From Anaerolineales bacterium UBA2395 (GTDB lineage Bacteria; Chloroflexota; Anaerolineae; Anaerolineales; Villigracilaceae): 64,000 nucleotides of DNA. The translations under genes and the position numbers were made by a program. Every line of letters begins with the position of its first letter. Position 1 is the stretch's first letter. The notes beneath the pieces are model-generated. The model did no database searches. It worked only from the letters and a program-made list of their open reading frames with translations, and was not told where the DNA came from. The stretch lies in assembly GCA_002343775.1 (NCBI GenBank), contig DDSH01000020.1, positions 34,498 to 98,497 of the forward strand, read 5' to 3'. Of the stretch, positions 8,259 to 16,633 are shown in pieces.

Positions 8259-10232
8259 TCAATTCAGCGCTACGCTTGATCTGCGCTCACGGATGGCTTT
8301 CTCCCAATCCGCATCCAATGTCAATTTCATTCGTTTGGCAAGTTCGGTCAACACATCCAAATTATCACGCACGTTCTCCGGCGCGTTGATCGCCTTCTCG
8401 GCTTTGCGCATGCGCCCATCCAAATTGATGTAATGACCTTCCTGCTCCGCCCAAATACTCACCGGCAGCACCACATCGGCTTGCTCAGTAAGTTTCGATT
8501 CGTAACTCGCCTGTACCACCAAGTACGGCGACTTCGCTGCCTTCTCCACCAACTTCTTCGCCACATAATCATCACCCACGGCAATGTAAGTCACTTTCTC
8601 GCCATTGGGATTGAATGGCTGCTCGAGTCCCATCAATGCAGCGGATTGACTATTGGATTCGCCTTTCAGCGAAAGGATGTTGTTGCGTTCGTCATCCACG
8701 GCTCCTACTTGGACTGCGAGTTGGTACAGCGCTTCGATCAGTGTTTCATCGCGTTGGGCTGTGACTCCCTTGCCAAAGACGATCATCGGCGAGACGGCAT
8801 GTGCCAGCATCCGCGCGGCTTTGGTCAAGTCCGCTTCGGAGATGCCGGTTTCAGCCACAGCTTTCTTGATGCGGGCATCGGCATCTTTGATGTTCAAGGA
8901 TTTGCGCTCCAGTTCTTCTTTTGCAATGACCGCTTGCAGCGCAAGAATAAGTGAATGGTCAGAACCCGCTTTCGGCTTGAGAGAGAGGCGGGCGACTTCA
9001 TCCAACGTAGTTTCGTCTGGGTCGATGTTGATCAAGTTCATGCCCGCATTCAAGTTGCGCTTGAATAAAAATCCCGCCACCATGTGGCTGCGGTTGACGT
9101 TCGCGCCAATGCACAGCACCGTATCTGCAGTTTTGAGGGCGTCGAGTTTGCCTTCAAAACCTTCGTGCGTTTCGGCAAATTTCGCCACCGCCGCAGTCGG
9201 CACACCTTCTTCGATGCTGGTCACCAGTTTGCTGTGAAGTTTGCTCTCGAACAGGTCTTTGAATGCTGCCAGAGTTTCCGCCGACAAACGAGTGGATGCC
9301 AATGCTGCGACACTTTCTTTCGCCATTTTTTCTTGCACGGCATTCAAGGCTTCATCCCAAGAGACGGGTTCGAGTTTGCCGTTCTTCTTCATCAGCGGAG
9401 TGGTGAGGCGCACGCGGTTGTCGTTGGTTGTGTGATAGCGTCCGTGTTCGCACATCGCGCCGTGATTGACGGAGCCATCCCAATCGCCTTCGATGCGTAC
9501 AACGCGATTGTCGCGCACCATGATCTTGATCGAGCATCCGACTGAACAGCCCACGCACACCGATTTGATTTCCTGTAAATTTTTGTCGTGCGACTGATAC
9601 GCACTGGTGCGGTCAATGAGTGCACCGGTCGGGCAGACCTGCACGCAGGAACCGCACTTGATGCAAGTGCTTTCGCCCAGCGGGATATCGGTATCAGCGA
9701 CGATCATGCTCTTCGCGCCGCGCTCAGCAACGGAGAGGGTGAAGTTGCCCGCCATTTCGGCACAAGCCCGCACGCAGCGGCGGCAGAGGATACAGCGATT
9801 GTTGTCCAGCGCAAAATATGGATGGGATGTATCTACGGGGAAATCATTCCAGCCTGGCTGAATGGGCCAGTGCGTCATCTCTTCACGGTATGCGGCATTT
9901 TGCAGTTCGCAATCTCCGCCGCTGACCTGGCAGAACGGGCAGAAGTGGTTGCGTTCGCTGAACAGCATGGAAAGAATGAATTTTCGCGATTTTTTGAGCG
10001 CTTCGGTCTCTGTTTCAATTTCCATGCCTTCGCTGATCGGAAGCGTACAGGAAGCGATTGGCACCCTCATACCTTTCACTTCCACGATACACAGGCGGCA
10101 TCCGCCGTAGGGAGTTAGCTCTTTATGGTCGCATAACTTTGGGATCTGGATGCCCGCCGACTCTGCGGCACGCAGAACGGTTGTCCCCTTGGGCGCGCTG
10201 ATCTTTTTTCCGTTTATCGTAATCTCTATCAT
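8259..10232 (-). CDS. HoxU/NuoG-like Fe-S subunit with inactive molybdopterin-type domain
   Basis: A 657-residue electron-transfer subunit. The first 240 residues equal HoxU: 2Fe-2S (C34, C45, C48, C62), His-Cys3 4Fe-4S (H96, C98, C101, C108) and two ferredoxin sites (C147/150/153/157 and C190/193/196/200). The rest is NuoG-like, with a further 4Fe-4S site (C226, C229, C233, C261) and a molybdopterin-oxidoreductase fold lacking the catalytic Sec/Cys-His pair. It is therefore a structural electron conduit and not a formate dehydrogenase. Standard HoxU is about 240 residues, so the NuoG-like extension is notable. The gene is 38 bases after hoxF and just before hoxY. It could bridge NuoF with the hydrogenase and perhaps with formate dehydrogenase (inference). 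Confidence 0.9.
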   Translation of the reverse strand: MIEITINGKKISAPKGTTVLRAAESAGIQIPKLCDHKELTPYGGCRLCIVEVKGMRVPIASCTLPISEGMEIETETEALKKSRKFILSMLFSERNHFCPFCQVSGGDCELQNAAYREEMTHWPIQPGWNDFPVDTSHPYFALDNNRCILCRRCVRACAEMAGNFTLSVAERGAKSMIVADTDIPLGESTCIKCGSCVQVCPTGALIDRTSAYQSHDKNLQEIKSVCVGCSVGCSIKIMVRDNRVVRIEGDWDGSVNHGAMCEHGRYHTTNDNRVRLTTPLMKKNGKLEPVSWDEALNAVQEKMAKESVAALASTRLSAETLAAFKDLFESKLHSKLVTSIEEGVPTAAVAKFAETHEGFEGKLDALKTADTVLCIGANVNRSHMVAGFLFKRNLNAGMNLINIDPDETTLDEVARLSLKPKAGSDHSLILALQAVIAKEELERKSLNIKDADARIKKAVAETGISEADLTKAARMLAHAVSPMIVFGKGVTAQRDETLIEALYQLAVQVGAVDDERNNILSLKGESNSQSAALMGLEQPFNPNGEKVTYIAVGDDYVAKKLVEKAAKSPYLVVQASYESKLTEQADVVLPVSIWAEQEGHYINLDGRMRKAEKAINAPENVRDNLDVLTELAKRMKLTLDADWEKAIRERRSSVALN

Positions 10233-10270
10233 GTATTCCTCTATGATGCTGCTGATTGAATATTCCGCAA

Positions 10271-11914
10271 TTAGATCGGTTCGACTTCCTTCGTCATCAT
10301 CTCGCAGATACCGGTCGGGCAGGTCCCCGTCTGAATATGCGCTTCCACTTCAGTACGGAAGTGCTTCAACATATCTCGAATCGGTACGGCAGCGGTTTGA
10401 CCGAGTCCGCAATTGGAAGCGCGTTCCATTTCAACGGCAAGGTTTATGAGAGTGTCCAGGTCGCTGATCTTGCCCTCGCCTTGCGAGATTCGTTCGACGA
10501 TTTCATAGGCGCGCTGCGTGCCGATGCGGCATGGAGTGCATTTTCCACACGATTCGAAGCGGAAGAATTGCAATAAGACCTTGACGAGATCGACAATGCA
10601 AGTATTCTGGTCGCAGATGAGCAACGCACCCGAGCCGAGCGAAACGCCCGCCTTGCGGAACGATTCAAAGTCCATGGGTACGTCTTGAAGCGCGGCGGGA
10701 ATGATGGATCCGCTGCTGCCACCGGTCTGTGCGAGTTTGAGTACACTACCGGGCTTCATGCCTTTGGCATAGATGTTGATAACCTCGCGCAGGGTGATAC
10801 CCATCGGCACTTCGATCACGCCGCTGAAATTGACATTGCCCATGATGGTGTAGACCTTTGTGCCCGGGCTGGAAGGTGTGCCGAATGAGCGATACCATTC
10901 TGCGCCGTTGCGTATGATGGCGGGAATGTTCGCCAGAGTTTCGACGTTGTTGACAGTAGTTGGTTTGTTCCACAAGCCGTGGGTGACTGGGTAGGGTGGG
11001 CGGGAGCGGGGAACGCCGCGTTTGCCCTCAATGGACTCGATCAGCGCGGTCTCTTCGCCGCAAACGTACGCGCCCGCACCAGCATGCAGGTGGATGTGGA
11101 AATTAAAATCTGTGTTGAAGATGTTCCTGCCAAGGACCCCATATTCTTCGGCTTGTTCGATGGCATGTTGTAATCGACGATAGGCGAGCCCGTATTCGCC
11201 GCGAATGTAAATGTATCCTTCGTCTGCGCCAACGGCATACCCTGCAATTGCCATTGCTTCAAGGATGACATGTGGGTCTCCTTCAAGTACAATGCGGTCT
11301 TTGAAGGTGCCGGGCTCACTCTCATCGGCGTTACAGATGACATATTTCTTCTCACCCGCCGCCGCGCGGACGAATTTCCATTTTCGCCCGGTAAGAAAGC
11401 CTGCGCCGCCACGCCCCTGCAAGCCGGATTTTTCGACGACTTCGATGACCTGTTCGGGGGTCATTTCCGCAAGGGTTTTGCCCAGGGCTTCATATCCATT
11501 ATGGGTGATGGCTTCTTCGATATTCTCCGGGTCGATGCGACCTGCGCGTTCGAGTACGATGCGTTGCTCGGCGGGGTTGTATCCCTTGTGCGCGCGGAGT
11601 GAACCGATCTGTCCGGTCAGTTCTTTGGGAGGAGCAAGCAGGTCTTCCGCAATGCGCCCCTTGTACAGATGCTCTTCGACAAGATAGCGAGCATCACCCG
11701 GCTTTACGGGTCCGTAAATCGCCGCTTCAGGATAAACCACGACGATCGGCAGAATGTTCGAACGTCCCGTATCTACGATTGTGGCAATATCCACTTCATC
11801 CTGAAGCCCATAAGCATCCAACGCTTCTTTCAGGTTCTCGAGCAGTTCATTTGCCCCAAGGCGGATACTCTCAGAATCGGCGGAGACCAAGATCATGGCG
11901 CGTTTTGTTTTCAT
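10271..11914 (-). CDS. hoxF: NuoF/HoxF-like diaphorase subunit
   Basis: A 547-residue flavoprotein that exchanges electrons with NAD(H) through FMN. A thioredoxin-like N-terminal domain of about 100 residues has lost the cysteines of a 2Fe-2S site. Then come the NAD/FMN region GRGGAGFLTGRKWKF, the GAGAYVCGEETAL motif, the SLBB-type region and the ESCGKCTPCRIG 4Fe-4S motif. Unlike the second NuoF at 12480, it has no extra C-terminal ferredoxin domain. It follows the NuoE/HoxE gene by 9 bases. Together with 8259, 7709 and 6251 it forms a contiguous hoxEFUYH set. Confidence 0.9.
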   Translation of the reverse strand: MKTKRAMILVSADSESIRLGANELLENLKEALDAYGLQDEVDIATIVDTGRSNILPIVVVYPEAAIYGPVKPGDARYLVEEHLYKGRIAEDLLAPPKELTGQIGSLRAHKGYNPAEQRIVLERAGRIDPENIEEAITHNGYEALGKTLAEMTPEQVIEVVEKSGLQGRGGAGFLTGRKWKFVRAAAGEKKYVICNADESEPGTFKDRIVLEGDPHVILEAMAIAGYAVGADEGYIYIRGEYGLAYRRLQHAIEQAEEYGVLGRNIFNTDFNFHIHLHAGAGAYVCGEETALIESIEGKRGVPRSRPPYPVTHGLWNKPTTVNNVETLANIPAIIRNGAEWYRSFGTPSSPGTKVYTIMGNVNFSGVIEVPMGITLREVINIYAKGMKPGSVLKLAQTGGSSGSIIPAALQDVPMDFESFRKAGVSLGSGALLICDQNTCIVDLVKVLLQFFRFESCGKCTPCRIGTQRAYEIVERISQGEGKISDLDTLINLAVEMERASNCGLGQTAAVPIRDMLKHFRTEVEAHIQTGTCPTGICEMMTKEVEPI

Positions 11915-11923
11915 GGCTGTCTC

Positions 11924-12421
11924 CTATTCGTATCGTCCCAAAATCTCGGGAATTTGGTCTGTGGTGACGTTGCCGTACATGTCATCATCCACCAACAAGA
12001 CGGGACCAACACTGCACAATCCAATGCAGGAGGTGGTGACAAGCGTCCACTTGTTGTCGGGTGTGGTCTCGCCGTTTTCAAGACCCAGATTTTCCCGCAG
12101 TGTATCCCATATGGCTTTGCCGCCCACGACATGACAAGGCGCATTCTCGCAAAACTTGATGACGTGCCGTCCGCGCGGCTGGGTGGAGAGCATGTCGTAG
12201 AAGCTGGCAATCCCATAGAGTTGGCTTTCCGCCACAAACAGCCCTTCAGCAGAGTTATGTACCTGCTTTTTTACTTCGCGCATGGCTTCAGCAGGGATGT
12301 ACCCGAGCACATGGTTGACTTCGCTGAGGATAGGGATGAGCGCATCGGGGGTTTTCCCGTGCTTTTCGATCGCGTGTTGAACAACTTCTTGTATATCATG
12401 TTCGATGATCAGAGTATTCAT
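11924..12421 (-). CDS. hoxE: NuoE/HoxE-like 2Fe-2S subunit
   Basis: A 165-residue thioredoxin-fold 2Fe-2S protein that partners NuoF/HoxF. After a helical N-terminal part it shows the two ligand pairs CENAPC and CIGLC. It is the second of two NuoE paralogues in this cluster (the other is at 15270). A strong hairpin (12442-12467) separates it from the preceding hnd-like module, so it may head a separately processed segment. The ATG at 12421 is preferred, although the upstream purine tract (AGAAAGAGG) leaves the exact start open by a few codons. Confidence 0.9.
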   Translation of the reverse strand: MNTLIIEHDIQEVVQHAIEKHGKTPDALIPILSEVNHVLGYIPAEAMREVKKQVHNSAEGLFVAESQLYGIASFYDMLSTQPRGRHVIKFCENAPCHVVGGKAIWDTLRENLGLENGETTPDNKWTLVTTSCIGLCSVGPVLLVDDDMYGNVTTDQIPEILGRYE

Positions 12422-12441
12422 TCAACCTCTTTCTCTCCATC

Positions 12442-12467
12442 GGCGCGAGGACAACAGTCCTCGCGCC
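12442..12467. repeat. Strong intra-operon hairpin between hnd-like and hox modules
   Basis: Perfect 11-bp GC-rich inverted repeat (GGCGCGAGGAC, 12442-12452, with 12457-12467) around loop AACA. It lies 12 bases after the HndC-like stop and 20 bases before the HoxE start. No T-run follows, so it is more likely an mRNA-stabilising or processing element, or a dispersed palindromic repeat, than a terminator. Confidence 0.65.
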
Positions 12468-12479
12468 AACCAGAAATGA

Positions 12480-14261
12480 CTACGACGATACGGAAACAGC
12501 GTTGAAATTACAAACTTGCACACAAATGCCGCACCGGATGCATTTGTTGACATCAATATGGTGAATCTGCCTGCGTTCTCCGCTGATCGCTTCCACCGGG
12601 CAGTTCCTTGCACAGACCATACAACCGGTGCAGGATTGCTCGATCTCAAAACGAATGAGCGGGCGACAAACTTTTGCCGGACAGCGCTTTTCATACACAT
12701 GCGCTTCATATTCATGGCGGAAGTGTTTGAGCGTGCTCAATACTGGGTTGGGCGCGCCTTGCCCCAAACCGCACAAACTGTTCTTGGCAACTTCATGGCA
12801 CAGATCTTCGAGTTTTTCGATGTCACCACGTTCGCCTTTGCCATCGCAGATTTTCTGGAGCAGTTCCAAAATGCGACGGGTTCCCACACGGCAAGGCGTA
12901 CACTTGCCGCAGGATTCCGCCTGCGTAAAGTCCATGAAGAAGCGGGCAATGTCCACCATGCAGGAGGTTTCATCCATCACCACCAAACCGCCTGACCCCA
13001 TCATCGAACCAGCCTCGGCCAGCGCTTCGTAATCGAGCGGCAGGTCAAGATGTTCTGCGGTCAGACATCCGCCCATCGGTCCGCCCGTTTGCACGGCTTT
13101 GTATTGCCTGCCATCTTTGATTCCGCCTGCTACATCGAAAATGATTTCGCGCAGGGTAATGCCCATCGGTACTTCGATCAGCCCCGGTTTTGCAACATTG
13201 CCGCCAACCGCAAAGGTCTTTGTGCCTTTCGAGCGTTCCGTGCCCATGCTGGCGTACCAATTCGCACCTTTCAAGATGATCTGCGGGACGTTGGCATAGG
13301 TTTCTACATTATTGTTATTGGATGGCTTGCCCCAAACACCCTTTACCGAAGGGAATGGGGGACGGGGGCGCGGCTCTCCGCGCTGACCCATGATCGATGC
13401 CATGAGGGCGGTTTCTTCACCGCAAACGAAAGCCCCCGCACCGACGCGTACTTCCAGGTCAAAGTTGAAATCTGTGCCGAGAATGTTATTTCCAAGGAAG
13501 CCAAATTCACGTGCCTGAGCGATTGCCACGTTGAGCGTTTCCACCGCGAGCGGATACTCCGCACGGCAGTAGATATAGCCGTAACTCGCGCCAACCGCAT
13601 ATGCACCGATGATCATGCCTTCGATCACGGAATGCGGATCGCCTTCAAGCACGCGTCGATTCATAAACGCGCCCGGGTCGCCTTCATCTGCATTGCAGAC
13701 CATGTACTTGATGTCACCGGGAACCTGACGGGTGAGTCCCCATTTGCGGCCCGCAGGGAAGCCTGCGCCACCGCGCCCGCGCAGACCGGATTTGGTCACT
13801 TCATCAATAACCTGTTCCGGCGTCATCTCGCCGATGACTTTGCCGAGCGCCTGGTAGCCATCCACTGCGAGATAATCTTCGATGTTCATCGGGTCGATCT
13901 CACCGCAGTTGCGCAGCACCACGCGCACTTCCTTCGGTCGCAGCGGACCGAGTTCTTCATCCACAACAACCTTGGCAACCTCGCGGAACTTCTCAACGAT
14001 GCGCCCCTTGAGGAAATGTTCTTCCACTAAAAACGGCACATCATCCGCGGTCATGCCGACGTAATGCACACCCTCGGGGTAGACCATCATTTCAGGGCCG
14101 TTTGAACAGCCGCCAATGCGGGAAGTCTCAAGAACTTGAATTTCATCCAGCAGCCCCTGTGCGACAAGCTCGTCTTGAAAAGCATCCACTACATCATGAG
14201 CGCCCTTGGCAAGGCACTCTGGGTCAACACATACTAAAACATGCGATCGATAAAAAGGCAT
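12480..14261 (-). CDS. hndC: NuoF/HndC-like diaphorase with C-terminal 2[4Fe-4S] domain
   Basis: A 593-residue flavin subunit of the HydB/HndC type known from electron-bifurcating hydrogenases and related complexes. The thioredoxin-like N-terminus keeps three cysteines (C11, C16, C52). The FMN/NAD region is GRGGAGFPAGRKWG, followed by GAGAFVCGEETAL and the ESCGKCTPCRVG cluster. The C-terminus adds a two-cluster ferredoxin with motifs CTGCMVCARNCP and CIRCGICVQVC. Its upstream neighbours are the HndB-like and HndA-like genes, giving an HndABC set. In the known family this set takes electrons from NADH and ferredoxin. Bifurcation is inferred from architecture only. Confidence 0.9.
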   Translation of the reverse strand: MPFYRSHVLVCVDPECLAKGAHDVVDAFQDELVAQGLLDEIQVLETSRIGGCSNGPEMMVYPEGVHYVGMTADDVPFLVEEHFLKGRIVEKFREVAKVVVDEELGPLRPKEVRVVLRNCGEIDPMNIEDYLAVDGYQALGKVIGEMTPEQVIDEVTKSGLRGRGGAGFPAGRKWGLTRQVPGDIKYMVCNADEGDPGAFMNRRVLEGDPHSVIEGMIIGAYAVGASYGYIYCRAEYPLAVETLNVAIAQAREFGFLGNNILGTDFNFDLEVRVGAGAFVCGEETALMASIMGQRGEPRPRPPFPSVKGVWGKPSNNNNVETYANVPQIILKGANWYASMGTERSKGTKTFAVGGNVAKPGLIEVPMGITLREIIFDVAGGIKDGRQYKAVQTGGPMGGCLTAEHLDLPLDYEALAEAGSMMGSGGLVVMDETSCMVDIARFFMDFTQAESCGKCTPCRVGTRRILELLQKICDGKGERGDIEKLEDLCHEVAKNSLCGLGQGAPNPVLSTLKHFRHEYEAHVYEKRCPAKVCRPLIRFEIEQSCTGCMVCARNCPVEAISGERRQIHHIDVNKCIRCGICVQVCNFNAVSVSS

Positions 14262-14315
14262 TATTTACTCCAGAGACGAAACCCGGCAGGTCTTACGGAC
14301 CTGTAGAGTTTTAAG

Positions 14316-14684
14316 TTAGATCGGTAAAACGTGATCCTTCAAAGGCGATCCGCCTTGCACATGCTGCTTCATGATCTGCGCCGCAACCTCCGCGTTGACC
14401 TTGCCGTAGGTTACCTTCGGCTGGTCGCCCATGACCACCTGGATGATCGGCTCCTGTTCGCACATGCCCATGCAGCCGGTCTGGGTAACGGTCACGCCGC
14501 TCAGGTTTTCGGCTTCGATGAAATTCAAAACGCTCTTCATGGTGTCGCGCGCGCCGGCAGCGATACCGCAGGTGCCCATTGCAACGATTACCTGCACATT
14601 GCCGGGGGTGGCTTTCAATTGTTTCTTGGCAAGCGCCTCTTCGCGGACGCGCTTCAGTTCTTCCAAAGACTTAATAGCGGGCAT
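14316..14684 (-). CDS. hndB: HndB-like 2Fe-2S thioredoxin-fold protein
   Basis: A 122-residue small ferredoxin-like protein of the HndB family. A helical N-terminus (LKRVREEALAKKQ) is followed by a thioredoxin-like 2Fe-2S domain with the typical GTCGIAAGARDT motif and the second ligand pair TGCMGMCEQEP. The start at 14684 has GGAGAAAACC upstream. It sits between a HATPase gene (13 bases upstream) and the HndC-like gene (54 bases downstream, across a weak CAGGTC/GACCTG hairpin). In Desulfovibrio-type complexes HndB transfers electrons beside HndA and HndC. The same role is inferred here. Confidence 0.85.
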   Translation of the reverse strand: MPAIKSLEELKRVREEALAKKQLKATPGNVQVIVAMGTCGIAAGARDTMKSVLNFIEAENLSGVTVTQTGCMGMCEQEPIIQVVMGDQPKVTYGKVNAEVAAQIMKQHVQGGSPLKDHVLPI

Positions 14685-14697
14685 GGTTTTCTCCTTC

Positions 14698-15267
14698 TTA
14701 AAATTCGGTTTGCGGCGCGAGGGCAGCGATGCCTTCCTCGATCATGCCGCGTAAAAATCTCAACACATCCGGCTCGGTCAACGAAACATCGCCCAGCGCA
14801 GACTTGATCTCTTCATCATCAAAAACAAACTCTTTCAAATTACCCTGCTTGTCCTTAAGTTGGTACATGAACACCCAATGAATGTGCGGGTAGGAAACCA
14901 GCAGGGTCAGGAAGGTGGTGCCGATATCGCCGAGCGGCATCCGGTCGATGTGACCGTGGCGAAATGACGCTTCGACTCGCGTACCTTTGCCTGATTCTGT
15001 TTCCAGGCTTAAGCCACCCTCTGTGCTTTCCGCTGCCAGTTTCAAGAGCGGAATTCCCAGCCCCACCTTGCGCGTGGTGCGTGTGGTGTAGAACGGGTCG
15101 AGCACGCGTTTGGCGGTTTCCACATCCATGCCTCTGCCGTCATCCGCCACGCAGACTTGGAGCAGGTCGGTGTGCAGGTCTTCCACTACATCCATGCGGA
15201 TATTGCGGCTTTCTGCCGCAACGCTGTTTTCAGCAATATCCATCAGATGCAGGGCGATCTCACGCAT
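14698..15267 (-). CDS. HATPase-domain protein in hydrogenase operon
   Basis: A 189-residue protein with a GHKL ATP-binding fold: N box LMDIAENS, G1 box DDGRGM and G2 box GLGIPLLK. There is no histidine phosphorylation domain, so it resembles an anti-sigma-factor or Ser/Thr-kinase type ATPase and not a full sensor kinase. The start at 15267 (MREIALHLMD) follows the NuoE stop by 2 bases. The longer frame to 15384 overlaps nuoE and is rejected. Similar ATPase genes sit between NuoE and HndB in hydrogenase operons of other anaerobes (family knowledge). Their molecular role is still unclear. Confidence 0.85.
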   Translation of the reverse strand: MREIALHLMDIAENSVAAESRNIRMDVVEDLHTDLLQVCVADDGRGMDVETAKRVLDPFYTTRTTRKVGLGIPLLKLAAESTEGGLSLETESGKGTRVEASFRHGHIDRMPLGDIGTTFLTLLVSYPHIHWVFMYQLKDKQGNLKEFVFDDEEIKSALGDVSLTEPDVLRFLRGMIEEGIAALAPQTEF

Positions 15268-15269
15268 GG

Positions 15270-15776
15270 TTATCCCTGTACTTTCTTCAATACTTGCGGG
15301 AACTTGTTCGGGCGCAATTTTCCCTGTACCTCTTCGTCCACCACCACGACAGGCGCCTGACTGCATGCACCCACGCAGCGGCATTCTTCGAGCGTGATCT
15401 GTCCATCGGGCGTGGTGTCGCCGAGGTCGATGTTCAACATTTGTTTGGCTTTCTCAACCAGTTGTGGAACGCCCGCTACGTAGCACGCCGTTCCCAAACA
15501 GAACTTAATGGTGTGTTTGCCTTTGGGTTTGGTCTTGAAGAAAGAATAGAACGTCACCACTCCGTGAACTTGCCCAAGCGGCACGTTCAGGTTATTGGCG
15601 ATGTACGCCTGCATACAAGGGGAGACGTGGCCGATCTTCGATTGGACTTCATTCAAAACAAGCATGACTGCGCCGGGGCGATCCTTATTTTCGATGATCG
15701 CCTGATCGATTAACAACTTCAAGTTCTCTGCATTTAAGGGGTCATTTTGGGGAATTTCTTTGAGTAATCTCGTCAT
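15270..15776 (-). CDS. hndA: NuoE/HndA-like 2Fe-2S subunit
   Basis: A 168-residue thioredoxin-fold 2Fe-2S protein, first gene of the large redox operon. Cluster ligands are in CLGTAC and in CRCVGACSQAP. The start at 15776 lies about 6 bases after AGAAGG. The promoter region in front contains a Rex-type operator (15796-15813). It pairs with the HndC-like NuoF encoded two genes downstream. It is diverged from the second NuoE (11924), consistent with two different diaphorase modules in one transcription unit. Confidence 0.9.
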   Translation of the reverse strand: MTRLLKEIPQNDPLNAENLKLLIDQAIIENKDRPGAVMLVLNEVQSKIGHVSPCMQAYIANNLNVPLGQVHGVVTFYSFFKTKPKGKHTIKFCLGTACYVAGVPQLVEKAKQMLNIDLGDTTPDGQITLEECRCVGACSQAPVVVVDEEVQGKLRPNKFPQVLKKVQG

Positions 15777-15795
15777 TTTTTTGCCTTCTAAAGCA

Positions 15796-15813
15796 TTGTG
15801 ATAAATTTCACAA
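15796..15813. promoter_or_regulatory. Rex-type operator
   Basis: Read on the minus strand the site is TTGTGAAATTTATCACAA. It matches the Rex consensus TTGTGAAnnnnTTCACAA at all specified positions but one. Rex represses fermentation and hydrogenase genes when NAD+ is high and releases DNA when NADH accumulates. The site lies 19 bases before the first operon gene and just downstream of a plausible promoter, the right place for repression. No rex gene is in the window. Confidence 0.8.
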
Positions 15814-15817
15814 ATAT

Positions 15818-15846
15818 AGTTTAATTGCTTATTTCAAATCAGTCAA
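15818..15846 (-). promoter_or_regulatory. Putative promoter of the hnd-hox-fdh operon
   Basis: On the minus strand, TTGACT (15841-15846), a 17-base spacer and TAAACT (15818-15823) resemble a sigma-70 promoter. The Rex-type site begins 4 bases further downstream. The -10 box is a weak match. TATATT, a few bases downstream, is an alternative. Confidence 0.5.
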
Positions 15847-15878
15847 TGAAGGATGTCACAAGACATGTGTGTAAGTTG

Positions 15879-16631
15879 TCAGGCAATTTTTATGCTTTCA
15901 ATCCATACCTTTCGCTGACCTTCTCCCCGAAACGCCATCAGGATTTCCGGGAGTGTCCGTGATTCCATTTGGAACAAGGTTGTGCCTAAAAATTCATCAA
16001 GTCGGTGGACATCACCGCTTTGGATGAGGGGGTGGTTTTGTGAAGAAGGGAATTGATTGTGTAACGCCTCTGGCGTGATGTGGCGGGAGATCTCCAACGC
16101 GGGAAAGTTCCACCAGTCTGCGAGGAAGCCGAGGGTGGGGAACAAGCCGTAGGCGGTGCGGTTGACGTGTGCCGGGATGACCAACCCGCCAATTTTGCTC
16201 ACTCGTTGCAGCGTTTCTTCGATGGTGAATGTTGTGGATGTAAGGAGCAATCGCGCTTCTGTGCGGACGTAATCCCCGTTTTTATCCACAATGTATTGTT
16301 CGCCAAGGTGCTCGGCGGGGTTGAGTTCGTCGGGTAGGGAAAGGTCTACTTCGTGCTGCCAGGTTTCGAGGTCCGATAAAGAAGCGAACAGGCAGAGCAG
16401 GTGGACATCTTCGCGGGTCTGGATTTCCATGCCGGACAGGACGGTTAATCCAGTTCCTTCTGCCGCCTTTTGCACGGCGTGAACGTTGGCGCTGGCGTTG
16501 TGATCGGTGATGGCGATCAGGTCGATGCCAAGTTCAAGTGCGCGCTCGACGATGAGCGGCGGGATCATTTCCACTTCGGCGCAGGGCGAGAGGACCGTGT
16601 GGACATGCAGGTCTGCCCGAAAGATGTTCAT
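15879..16631 (-). CDS. PHP-domain phosphoesterase-like protein
   Basis: A 250-residue protein of the PHP superfamily of metal-dependent phosphoesterases. The motifs DLHVHTVLSPC, AITDHNAS and SGMEIQTRED provide the usual metal ligands, and PAHVNRTAYG and GDVHRLDEF the later ones. The true substrate is unknown. It is last in a tight four-gene set with two DRTGG-like proteins and a CBS-HATPase, 2 bases after the preceding gene. Such sets accompany Fe- or NiFe-hydrogenase operons in several anaerobes, so a regulatory or maturation role is likely (inference). Its stop is about 100 bases upstream of the hydrogenase operon, so read-through is possible. Confidence 0.82.
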   Translation of the reverse strand: MNIFRADLHVHTVLSPCAEVEMIPPLIVERALELGIDLIAITDHNASANVHAVQKAAEGTGLTVLSGMEIQTREDVHLLCLFASLSDLETWQHEVDLSLPDELNPAEHLGEQYIVDKNGDYVRTEARLLLTSTTFTIEETLQRVSKIGGLVIPAHVNRTAYGLFPTLGFLADWWNFPALEISRHITPEALHNQFPSSQNHPLIQSGDVHRLDEFLGTTLFQMESRTLPEILMAFRGEGQRKVWIESIKIA

Positions 16632-16633
16632 GG

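Noticed and set aside
8259..10232. Second formate dehydrogenase
   Set aside because: The molybdopterin-type domain lacks the catalytic Sec/Cys-His pair and contains the NuoG-type His-Cys3 cluster.
13050..14030. Plus-strand open frame (326 codons) opposite the HndC-like gene
   Set aside because: Shadow of the high-GC coding strand. It has no recognisable domain and conflicts with a clear NuoF homologue.
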